Made by a program: the position numbers and the translations under genes. The notes beneath the pieces were generated by a model that was given only the letters and a program-made list of their open reading frames with translations, did no database searches and was not told the origin of the DNA. This document shows positions 8,214-14,892 of a DNA stretch of 23,653 nt, in pieces. Positions within the stretch are counted from its first letter, which is position 1, and each line of letters begins with the position of its first letter. The DNA is from Myxococcales bacterium UBA5297 (GTDB lineage: Bacteria > Myxococcota > Myxococcia > Myxococcales > UBA5297), in the NCBI GenBank assembly GCA_002408385.1, contig DHSB01000226.1, positions 1-23,653 of the forward strand, given 5' to 3'.

Positions 8214-9033
8214 TGGGCACCGCCGGGCAGTCCTCGACGGCCGGAAAGGGCGCTGCCCGGGCGACGACGCACAGCGCGGCCTGATCGAGCAGCGAATGGC
8301 CGGAGGACTCGAGGACACGCGCCTCCTGCGGCTCACCTTGCGCGCCGATACAGAAGCGAACCTTGGCTCTCCCCTCGAGTCGAAAGCGCCGGGCCGCCCG
8401 GGGATAGCAGCCGGTGGCCTCGGCGGCGAGCCGGCGTGAGATCTCCGCCAGGCGACGCCCCCGCTCGCCCCCCTCGCCGTCACCAGAGCCACTACCAAAG
8501 CCAGTGCCAGGCCCCGAGCCGCCGCCGCCCGCCCCGGTCCCGGCGCCCGAGGTGATGACGCCGAAGAGGGCATCGCCCTCTTCTGTGCCGCGGGCCCCAT
8601 CGACGACCGAGGCGATATCCGGAGACGCCGAGCCCTTCCTCGCGGCGACGAGCACCGCGGCGCCGTCTTGCCCGATCTCCCGCTGCGCCGCGGCCGGCTT
8701 TGCTGGAGCAGCGGGCGGCCTGCTCGCCGGGGCCGGCGTAGCGGGCGGGAGCGCCACCGGGCGCGCATCGGCAACTGCGCGAGGAGGCGCTGGCCGCGCG
8801 CGGGGCAGCGTCCACGGCGACGGCGGCTGGGCCTCATCGCCCGGGGACGAGGATCGCGGCGCGGCTCCGCCCACGAGCCGGTCCTTCGGGGCACGCACCA
8901 CGTCGAGCTCGAGCGCGAAAGCGGGGAGCGGGTGAGCCGGCGGGGAGGGATGCGCCGAGCCGTGCACGAGCGCCAGCACGCCAAGATGCAGCACGACCGA
9001 GGCGCCGAGGGCGATGGGGAGCCTTCTCGCCAT
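8191..9033 (-). CDS. TonB-like energy transducer
   Basis: A 280-residue protein with the layout of TonB: a short cytoplasmic tip and one membrane helix (about 6-25), a Pro/Ala-rich spacer (about 68-115), a Gly/Ser-rich stretch (about 162-190) and a C-terminal TonB-like domain (about 208-278) containing GRAKVRFCIGAQGEPQEARV. TonB couples the inner-membrane proton gradient, through ExbB/ExbD, to outer-membrane receptors; neither partner gene is in the window. The C-terminal domain has four cysteines (209, 228, 255, 269), which is unusual for TonB and might allow disulfides. The start ATG lies 1 nt after the HIT gene stop (TGAGATG), so the two are coupled. It could also be an AgmX/GltJ-like relative. 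Confidence 0.85.
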   Translation of the reverse strand: MARRLPIALGASVVLHLGVLALVHGSAHPSPPAHPLPAFALELDVVRAPKDRLVGGAAPRSSSPGDEAQPPSPWTLPRARPAPPRAVADARPVALPPATPAPASRPPAAPAKPAAAQREIGQDGAAVLVAARKGSASPDIASVVDGARGTEEGDALFGVITSGAGTGAGGGGSGPGTGFGSGSGDGEGGERGRRLAEISRRLAAEATGCYPRAARRFRLEGRAKVRFCIGAQGEPQEARVLESSGHSLLDQAALCVVARAAPFPAVEDCPAVPINFVMAH

Positions 9034-9034
9034 C

Positions 9035-9379
9035 TCAGCCCGGCGGCCACTCGAGCGGCCGTCCGCCGAGGACGTGCAGGTGCAGGTGGAAGACCGTCTG
9101 GCCTGCCAGAGAATTGCAGTTCATCACCGCGCGCCAACCCGGCCCGGCATGGCCGCGCTCCTCGGCTATCCGGGCTGCGACCGTGAAGAGATGGCCGACC
9201 AGGGGCTCGTCCTCGGGCGTGAGGTCGTTGAGCGTGGGGATGTGCTTTCGGGGAATCACCAGCACGTGCATGGGCGCCTGTGGGCTGATGTCCTCGAAGG
9301 CCAGCGCCCCTTCGTCCTCGTAGATCTTGCGAGCGGGCAGTTGACCGTCTCGAATCCTGCAAAACAGACAATCGGGCAT
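9035..9379 (-). CDS. hinT: HIT-family nucleotide hydrolase (HinT type)
   Basis: A 114-residue histidine-triad protein, full length for the Hint branch. The catalytic triad motif is HLHLHVLGG (H98, H100, H102), preceded by GQTVF as in HinT/HINT1. Other Hint landmarks are CLFCR near the N-terminus, the block AFEDISPQAPMHVLVIP and the C-terminal WPPG. Family members hydrolyse purine nucleoside phosphoramidates such as aminoacyl-adenylates in the cytosol. The start ATG 9379 is preceded by a good GAGGAGG ribosome site 5 nt upstream. It forms a two-gene unit with the TonB-like gene, an odd functional pairing with no obvious metabolic link. Confidence 0.95.
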   Translation of the reverse strand: MPDCLFCRIRDGQLPARKIYEDEGALAFEDISPQAPMHVLVIPRKHIPTLNDLTPEDEPLVGHLFTVAARIAEERGHAGPGWRAVMNCNSLAGQTVFHLHLHVLGGRPLEWPPG

Positions 9380-9418
9380 CGCGGCCTCCTCGGTTCGAAA
9401 GGCCGCAGTCTAACGGCA

Positions 9419-9640
9419 GTCGAGAGCTGAGTTGGGAGTTCTGAGTTTTGAGTTGGGAGTGAGCGAGCCCGCGGCACGATTCCAGAGGGCCGGCCTTCAT
9501 GCCGGCCGCCGGGGAGCCTGGCATCGCCCGCATCTGCCCCGATTCCTCGACGGGCGCATGGCGATGCGCCCCGACCAACCCGCGACCGATCGCCTGGCTC
9601 CCTGGCCAAACCCGGGCGTCGACTCTCAACTCTCGACTCG
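9419..9640. repeat. Palindromic non-coding element with imperfect terminal inverted repeats
   Basis: GTCGAGAGCTGAG (9419-9431) pairs with CTCAACTCTCGAC (9625-9637), 12 of 13 bases. Inside are nested dyads. GGCCGGC-N6-GCCGGCC is at 9488-9507. GGGAGCCTGGC (9512-9522) pairs with GCCTGGCTCCC (9592-9602), 10 of 11. A perfect 8-bp hairpin GGGCGCAT-GGCG-ATGCGCCC is at 9552-9571. The ends also carry short tandem runs (GAGTTGGGAGT, GAGTTTTGAG on the left; GACTCGCGACTCGAC on the right). No open frame here looks coding. It resembles a MITE or REP-like dispersed repeat, but copy number cannot be judged from one window. Confidence 0.5.
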
Positions 9641-9787
9641 CGACTCGACACCCCGGGCTTCGACCACAGACCCGAAGCGCACGCCTGGACGTTGACAAAA
9701 TGGCATGCCGGCCTCGTCGCCGTGGCAAAGTGGCAGCGATTCGGTTCCAGGGAAGTGGCCAACCGTCCGAAGTTCCGTCCCTTTCCC

Positions 9788-9805
9788 TTGGCCTGCCGTT
9801 TGCTT
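9788..9805 (+). promoter_or_regulatory. Candidate sigma-54 (-24/-12) promoter
   Basis: TTGGCCTGCCGTTTGCTT has GG (9790-9791) and GC (9802-9803) separated by exactly 10 bases. It matches the TGGCACR-N2-R-N-TTGCW consensus except at two bases (CT for AC). The predicted transcription start near 9815 gives a leader of about 30 nt before ATG 9845. Upstream, an A-rich TGGC motif recurs at 9701, 9731 and 9756 (preceded by AAA, AAAG and AAG), possible activator sites. Confidence 0.5.
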
Positions 9806-9844
9806 TACAATTGGAGGGGTCGGCGTCGCACACCGGAGGGCAAG

Positions 9845-10315
9845 ATGAAGACGCGAGTGATTGGCGTGTTGGCGTTGGCGATCGCGGCTGCCCTCGTCTC
9901 GGCCTGTTCCGGGATTCTCTCCGGCCACAACCAGCCGGAGCAGCTCTTCTTCGCGATGCGCATCGAGGACGAAGGGCAAATCCTCGCGCGCCCGCACCTG
10001 CTGGGCGAGGCGGGTCACAAGCTTTCCATGCGCCTTGTCGATCCGGACCGGCCCGAGTTGACGCGCCTTAAGCTCGAACTGCTGCCCGAGCGCACCGGCG
10101 ACGGTTATCAGGTGCAGCTCGGCGTGGCGACCGCCAGCCGCCCGACGCCGCGCATCGGAAAGCTGTCGCTGCTGCACGGCGAGGAGCGCAAGCTCGTGCT
10201 CGGCGGCGCGGACGGGCCGCTCGAGGTGACGCTGCTCGTGATGCGCGTCGATTCGCCCGAATTCGAGGCCTGGAAGGACCTCGTGCGCCGCGAACAGATC
10301 GGCAAGACGAGCTAA
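9845..10315 (+). CDS. Small lipoprotein of unknown function
   Basis: A 156-residue protein with a clear lipoprotein signal: MKTR, a hydrophobic core and the lipobox VSAC with C21. The mature part is hydrophilic, probably beta-rich, and I do not recognise a domain. The start ATG 9845 is favoured over upstream in-frame codons because GGAGGG sits 4 nt before it and the signal peptide starts there. It is a single gene: upstream is the palindromic element with a sigma-54-type promoter, and downstream is a 374-bp non-coding stretch. It may be condition-regulated through sigma-54; that is inference from the promoter motif. Confidence 0.85.
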   Translation: MKTRVIGVLALAIAAALVSACSGILSGHNQPEQLFFAMRIEDEGQILARPHLLGEAGHKLSMRLVDPDRPELTRLKLELLPERTGDGYQVQLGVATASRPTPRIGKLSLLHGEERKLVLGGADGPLEVTLLVMRVDSPEFEAWKDLVRREQIGKTS

Positions 10316-10689
10316 CGAGGCTTCGCCCCAAGAACCGACGCGGCGAACCCCCGATCCGCCGCAGGGCAAGCCACGGGCCTCGCCTCGCGACTCCGAATCT
10401 TGTCGAGGGCGGGCGCAACGGCCTGCCCCGAGCGACCGGAGGAATCTGAGCCGACTGCAACCGCGTTCGTGCTTCAAGGCCGCAAGCTGCGCTAGCGCGG
10501 AGCGCTCGGAGTAACCGAAGCTGCGACAGCGTGGCTGATCAGCTCACGCCGGCGCCGGCAGGAGGGTTCGGGCGGCGGACCACTTCGCGAATCGCGTCGG
10601 ACTCGCGCCAAGGCTGTTCCCAAGTCGCGAAGCCGCGCTCGGTGGTCCGCAGGGCGCGCGGACGCTGCGAGGCGGGCATCCGCAAAGGC
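10316..10689. other. Non-coding gap with inverted repeats
   Basis: No supported gene lies in this 374-bp stretch between two convergent genes. It contains the palindromes GCGCTAGCGC (10490-10499) and GCTGATCAGC (10533-10542). A perfect 9-bp dyad GCGGACCAC (10575-10583) / GTGGTCCGC (10642-10650) has arms that extend with TTCGCGA/TCGCGAA. The latter could fold downstream of the minus-strand thiol-transport gene, but no T-run follows. Confidence 0.5.
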
Positions 10690-11925
10690 CTATCCGTGTG
10701 GCGAACCCGCGCTCGGCCCGCCTGCTCCGGCAGGAACAGCGGGGGCGCGCTCGTCTGGGAAGGCGCGAAAGCCGTCGCACTCCTCGCCTGCGAGCACGGA
10801 CAAGGTCTGTTCGAGCGCCGCCAGCGACTGCTCGCCGACGAGCCGCGAGACCTCCCTGCCCGCCTCGTCGACGAAGACGAAGGTCGGCACGCCCAACACG
10901 CCGTAGCGGCGCGCGAGCTCACGTCCGCCCGGTGCCTCGACCTGGATTCGCTGCACCTGGAGCTTGTGGCCGGCGCAGTCGCGCTCGGCAGCGGCGACGA
11001 TCGGCGCCATCCGCAAACAGACAGGGCATGCGCTGGAGACGAACTCGATCATCGCCGGGCCACCGGCGATGGCCTGGCCCAGCCCTGCGCTCTCGACCAT
11101 CGCCGCTGCCGGCGGCAGGCCACAGGCCCCAGAGGCCTCGCTCGGCGCACCACAGGCGGCGCCCTCCCTGCTCGCGGCCGCGCCGGCGGCGATGGGGGCA
11201 GCCTTCGTCCCGTGCGCCGAGCCGAAGCTCGTCGGGTCGAGCGCGCCGAGGGTGTCGGTGAGGAGCAGCAGCCCGACGACCGCGAGCACCGCGCCGGTGG
11301 CCATCTGCGCCTTCTGCATGTGCCTTTGCAGCCGCTTGAGCGGGCCGAGCGCAAGCGGCGCGACGGCCGCCACCGCGAGCAGCGGCAGTGACAGGCCGAG
11401 CGCGTAGGCGCCGAGGTAGAGCGCGCCGACCCCTGGGCTGGTCGTGCTGGTCGCCGTGAAGGTGAGCACCGAGCCGAGCACCGGGCCGATACACGGCGTC
11501 CAGCCCAGGCCGAAGGTCGCGCCGAAGACCACGCCGCCGAGCAGACCACCGCCCGTCTTCCGGCCCATCAACGGCCTGACCTCACGCTCGAGCCAGGGGA
11601 GGTGGAGAACGCCCAGGTACTTCAAGCCGAAGAGAAAGACGGCCAGGCCGCCGAGCTGCAGCAGCAGGGCGCGGTGCGCCACGAGCAGCCGGCCCATCGC
11701 GGTCGCGGCCATCCCGAGGCTGACGAAGACCAGGCTGAGCCCGACGGCAAAGCCGACGGCGCTGACGACCGCGCGGCCGGCACGCCGACCTTCGGCAAGC
11801 TCGCCCGCCGAGGCGCCCGCGAGCAGGGCCAGATAGATGGGGACCAGAGGCAGGATGCACGGCGAGGCGAAGGTGAGCAGCCCGGCTACGAAGATACCCA
11901 AGAGATCGAAGCTCATCGATTCCAT
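10690..11925 (-). CDS. CcdA/DsbD-like thiol-disulfide transporter with C-terminal thioredoxin domain
   Basis: About 411 residues. The N-terminal ~225 residues form a polytopic CcdA-type membrane domain with the two diagnostic cysteines C23 (FASPCILPLVP) and C145 (GWTPCIGPVLG). A small linker with two further cysteines (258, 268) leads to a thioredoxin-like domain (about 280-380) with active site CPVC (300-303) and the cis-proline in GVPTF (P347). Such proteins pass electrons from cytosolic thioredoxin through the membrane to exported thiol proteins. Compared with DsbD it lacks the N-terminal periplasmic domain. The start is probably ATG 11925 or ATG 11916. The longer open frame upstream contains no signal and looks non-coding. 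It diverges from the TPR gene. Confidence 0.92.
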   Translation of the reverse strand: MESMSFDLLGIFVAGLLTFASPCILPLVPIYLALLAGASAGELAEGRRAGRAVVSAVGFAVGLSLVFVSLGMAATAMGRLLVAHRALLLQLGGLAVFLFGLKYLGVLHLPWLEREVRPLMGRKTGGGLLGGVVFGATFGLGWTPCIGPVLGSVLTFTATSTTSPGVGALYLGAYALGLSLPLLAVAAVAPLALGPLKRLQRHMQKAQMATGAVLAVVGLLLLTDTLGALDPTSFGSAHGTKAAPIAAGAAASREGAACGAPSEASGACGLPPAAAMVESAGLGQAIAGGPAMIEFVSSACPVCLRMAPIVAAAERDCAGHKLQVQRIQVEAPGGRELARRYGVLGVPTFVFVDEAGREVSRLVGEQSLAALEQTLSVLAGEECDGFRAFPDERAPAVPAGAGGPSAGSPHG

Positions 11926-12118
11926 CCGGTCGAGCCTGGGCACGGTCGGCCCGGGCGTAGTCTCGCTGCCCCCTCGGATGAGAGGCACGATGCCGCCCGA
12001 ACGATTCACGCATCGGCGAACACACGGAGGCTGGACGACCGAAGTCTCTGTCAGGTTGGGGCTTTTCCCAGCGTGCATGCCGCGCTACACCACAGGCTCG
12101 TCTTGCAAGGAGAAGCCG

Positions 12119-12439
12119 GTGGCCGAGGACGCGCGCGAGCAGAAATACCTGGAGATGATCTCCCAATTCCCCGAGAGCCCGCTCGGCTACTTCACCCTCG
12201 GCCGGTACTACGTCGAGGTGGGGCGCTACCGCGAGGCCATCGAGCCGCTCGAACGCTGCTTGCGGGAGGAGGCGGACTGGACCGCGGCGATGATCGCCCT
12301 GGGCGACGCCTGGTCGGGCCTGGGCGAGAAGGAGAAGGCCATCGAGGTGCTCGAGCACGCGCTCGCCGCCGCGCGCGCTCAGAACCACCCCTCGCTCGTC
12401 CAGGATGTCGAGGAGCGGCTCGAGGATCTTCGCGACTGA
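12119..12439 (+). CDS. Small TPR-repeat protein
   Basis: A 106-residue all-helical protein with tandem tetratricopeptide-like helices, for example the repeats around LGYFTLGRYYVEVGRYREAI and AMIALGDAWSGLGEKEKAI. TPRs mediate protein-protein contacts. I chose GTG 12119 because a perfect AAGGAG lies 6 nt upstream (12107-12112) and homology-like sequence begins there. In-frame ATGs further upstream (11837, 12077) lack a ribosome site. There is no signal peptide, so it is probably cytosolic. The stop codon abuts the stop of the convergent beta-barrel gene with no gap. Its partner is unknown. Confidence 0.85.
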   Translation: MAEDAREQKYLEMISQFPESPLGYFTLGRYYVEVGRYREAIEPLERCLREEADWTAAMIALGDAWSGLGEKEKAIEVLEHALAAARAQNHPSLVQDVEERLEDLRD

Positions 12440-13495
12440 CTACCAGCGCGCCGACAGGCCGAGCGTGGCGAGCTGCCGCACGTAGTCGAGAGAAGGGTCG
12501 TCGCCCTCGGCCGGCAGCGCGACCCAGTAGACGGCGTACTTCGCCTCGATCTCGAAGACCTCGGTTATCGGCCGCGCCAGCTTGAGCGCGAGCGAGCTCT
12601 GGGCCTCGTCGTCGTAGAGCAGCATGTCGATGAGCTCTTTCGAGAGGAACAGACCGTCTGGATAGTGGATCGCCTGCCACGCAGCCTGCGCGCTCGCGAA
12701 GAGCGACAGCGGCAAGCGCGCGGTGAGCGCCGCGGCAAGCCGATGGCGCTGCGTGCTCTCGCCGAAGCTGTTGGACCAGTTTCCCGACCACAGGTAGGTC
12801 GCCTGCGCGAGCACCGAGCCGCGCAAGGTCGCCTGTACCTGCGCGGCCAGTTGCCGGTCCCGACGGGGGTCGGCCGAGAGCTCGCCATCCGGCCGCCGGG
12901 CCGTCCCCTCGTAGCTCGGCAGCACGCCGCTCACGGCCAGCGACAGGCCGAGCCTGCGCAAAGGCTGGTAGCGAAGCGCGAGGCTCACTCGCGGACCGAA
13001 CGAGCTGTACGAGCTGTCGGGCGGGTAGGAGAACCAGCGCACTCCGGCGCAGAGCCTGGCGGCGAGCTCGCGCGACAGGCTCCAGTCGACGAAGGCGTCG
13101 CCCGCCGCGTCGCGGTAGTCGCGGCTGCCCCCGCGCGACAGCCTCCACTTGCCCGAGCCATCGAGCCCGACCGCGAGCGGCCCGAGGCGGGTCAGGTAGT
13201 CGAGGCCGAGCTGCTGGACGGCGACGTCCTCGTTCGCTTCGGTGAGAAACTTCTTGAGCCCCAGGTCGTAGCGCGCCGACAACAGATGGGCCGCGCCCAG
13301 CCGAAGGCGCCCGCGCGCGCTGCCGGTGGCGGCGAGGAGAGGATCGGCGCCTGCGTCTTCCCCGACGATGCGGCTCGGGTTGGTGTCGAGCCCCGGGGCG
13401 AGCGAGACCGAAAAGGCACCTTGCAGCTTCGCGTGAGCCGCTGTCGGAACCAGGAGAGCGGCGGCCAGGGCCGCGATGGCGAGCGCGCTTGGCAA
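12440..13495 (-). CDS. Putative outer-membrane beta-barrel protein
   Basis: About 351 residues. A signal peptide is cleaved after AHA (residue ~22). The rest alternates polar and hydrophobic residues in many short strands with Tyr/Trp girdle residues. It ends in LSARW, a terminal aromatic typical of outer-membrane barrels recognised by the BAM machinery. I do not recognise a specific family or pore function. The only canonical start in frame is TTG 13495, which has no good ribosome site; a start slightly upstream at a rarer codon cannot be excluded. It follows the coiled-coil gene by 93 bp on the same strand and probably shares its transcript. Confidence 0.8.
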   Translation of the reverse strand: MPSALAIAALAAALLVPTAAHAKLQGAFSVSLAPGLDTNPSRIVGEDAGADPLLAATGSARGRLRLGAAHLLSARYDLGLKKFLTEANEDVAVQQLGLDYLTRLGPLAVGLDGSGKWRLSRGGSRDYRDAAGDAFVDWSLSRELAARLCAGVRWFSYPPDSSYSSFGPRVSLALRYQPLRRLGLSLAVSGVLPSYEGTARRPDGELSADPRRDRQLAAQVQATLRGSVLAQATYLWSGNWSNSFGESTQRHRLAAALTARLPLSLFASAQAAWQAIHYPDGLFLSKELIDMLLYDDEAQSSLALKLARPITEVFEIEAKYAVYWVALPAEGDDPSLDYVRQLATLGLSARW

Positions 13496-13588
13496 TGCGT
13501 CAGAGAGCTGTCCGAAAGCTGCCCGGATGCTATCCGCGCCAGCCGGTGGCGTCCATGGGAGCGCCGCAGAGCAGATGAAAAGTTTGGG

Positions 13589-14653
13589 TTAGAGCAGATC
13601 GCGCGCCTTGAGCGCGGCGGCTTCGGCCTGGCGGTGCAGCTCGTCGGCACGGGCGCGCAGCTCAGCCTCGCGGGCTTCGAGCTCGTCGATGGTCTCGTCG
13701 TCGAAGTAGGCGGCTACGCCTTGGCTCTCGGGTGGCGCGCGGGAGATGCCCGAGCGAGAGCCGAGGTCGGGGATGGGCTCGAGGCCACCTTGGCGTCCGG
13801 GGCTCGAGATGTCGACCTCTCCGGGCGCCTGGAGGCTTGCTTCCGGACCGTCTAAGCCGCCGACGACCGGCTCTTCCGAGGGGGCGGGGATACCGTCCTG
13901 CCGGCCCAGGCCGCCCGTCGGCTCGTTGCTCGCCTCCGGGGCCCTGGCGGAGAGGGTCACGACGATGCGCCGATCGCCCTCGTCGAACAGGGCGCTCTCG
14001 CCGAGAAAGTCGCTCATGCGCCGCTCGAGCTCGCGCTCGTGCCGAAGCCGCTCGATGCGCTCTTGGAGCGCCTGTTGCTCGCGACGCAGCTTGTCCTCGC
14101 TGTCGAGGAAGGCATCGGCACGCTCGAGCAGCTCTTCCGCATCGTCGCTGGCGCTCTCGGGAACCGCCGGCAGCACGGTGGTCCCAGGCGCCCGCCGCAG
14201 CGCCTCGCGTTCGGCCCGAAGCGCGCGCAAACGCGGGATCAGCGCTCGGCGCTCGGCGCGGCTCGTCGTCGAGAGCTCCCACTGCTTGCGAAGCCGCTCG
14301 GTCTCGCCGTCGAGCTCGGCGGCCAGGCGCGACTCAGCCTGGGCGAGCCCGGCCTCGAGGTCGCGCTCGGTCGCCAGCAGGGCGTTGAGCTGACTGGAGA
14401 GCGCCTGCGACTGTTTGAGCAGCTCGTCGAGTTTCGGATCGCGAAACAGGCCGCTCTTGCCCTCGCCCTCCGACTTGAGCGCCCGGATGCGGCTCGCCGT
14501 ATCGCCAAGCGAGCGCTCCATCTGAGCCCGTTCGTCGCCGACCGCCTTCGCCCGCGCCGCGGCGCTCGAGACCTCGGCGCGCAGGGTCGGCAGGTTGGCC
14601 GCCTGGGCGGCCGTGCTCGAGAGGAGAATCAGTAGGATGGCGAAGATCCGCAT
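13589..14653 (-). CDS. Exported coiled-coil protein of unknown function
   Basis: A 354-residue protein from ATG 14653. The signal peptide MRIFAILLILLSSTAAQA starts at this codon, so the longer upstream frame is rejected. The mature protein has long Ala/Glu/Arg/Leu-rich heptad segments (about 20-62, 75-150, 170-212, 318-352). A Gly/Pro-rich, probably unstructured region (about 238-315) separates the last from the others. It is likely a periplasmic rod or tether, probably working with the beta-barrel encoded just downstream. There is no ribosome site, and a sigma-54-type promoter is predicted to start transcription only about 6 nt before the ATG, giving a nearly leaderless message. I do not recognise a family. 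Confidence 0.85.
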   Translation of the reverse strand: MRIFAILLILLSSTAAQAANLPTLRAEVSSAAARAKAVGDERAQMERSLGDTASRIRALKSEGEGKSGLFRDPKLDELLKQSQALSSQLNALLATERDLEAGLAQAESRLAAELDGETERLRKQWELSTTSRAERRALIPRLRALRAEREALRRAPGTTVLPAVPESASDDAEELLERADAFLDSEDKLRREQQALQERIERLRHERELERRMSDFLGESALFDEGDRRIVVTLSARAPEASNEPTGGLGRQDGIPAPSEEPVVGGLDGPEASLQAPGEVDISSPGRQGGLEPIPDLGSRSGISRAPPESQGVAAYFDDETIDELEAREAELRARADELHRQAEAAALKARDLL

Positions 14654-14668
14654 GGTTGCCCGACTAAT

Positions 14669-14686
14669 CAGCAAGGCCCGTGCCGG
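14669..14686 (-). promoter_or_regulatory. Candidate sigma-54 promoter of the coiled-coil/beta-barrel operon
   Basis: Read on the minus strand, CCGGCACGGGCCTTGCTG has GG (14684-14683) and GC (14672-14671) exactly 10 bases apart. The -24 box GGCACG and -12 box TTGCT match consensus fully apart from the first base. The predicted transcription start is near 14659. The gene immediately upstream encodes an NtrC-type sigma-54 activator. Confidence 0.6.
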
Positions 14687-14821
14687 ACAAGCGGCGAGCG
14701 GTCTGGCGAGGCAGATGCCCGACGACAGCGAGCCCGTCGAATCCAAGCTCGCGAGACTATTCGCTTTCTGCTCCCAGCACCTCGGGGCGTCCCCCGCTCG
14801 GCAAGCTCTCCGACCGACCGG

Positions 14822-14870
14822 CCCCTCAGAAAACTGAGGGGGTGCCCGCGGGAACTCGGTTTGGACCGAG
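14822..14870. promoter_or_regulatory. Twin perfect dyads: enhancer sites or terminator hairpins
   Basis: CCCCTCAG-AAAA-CTGAGGGG (14822-14841) and CTCGGT-TTGG-ACCGAG (14855-14870) are perfect inverted repeats with centres 31 bp apart, close to three helical turns. They lie 172 and 203 bp upstream of the predicted sigma-54 start at 14659, the usual range for NtrC-type activator sites. They also sit just after the response-regulator stop codon, so a transcription-end role is possible, though neither is followed by a U-tract on the minus strand. Confidence 0.5.
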
Positions 14871-14892
14871 CGCCGCGCTCATGCGCCTCTCT

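Noticed and set aside
9421..9460. CRISPR-like or microsatellite array from the GAGTTGGGAGT-type repeats
   Set aside because: Repeats are short, irregular and without spacers; they fit the ends of the palindromic element better.
8202..9833. Minus-strand open frame (543 codons) across TonB, hinT and the repeat
   Set aside because: Runs out of frame through two recognisable genes and a non-coding element; Arg/Pro/Ser-rich, no motif.
9692..9844. Upstream extension of the 156-residue lipoprotein to ATG 9692
   Set aside because: It would bury the lipoprotein signal, run through the promoter motif and ignore the GGAGGG site before ATG 9845.
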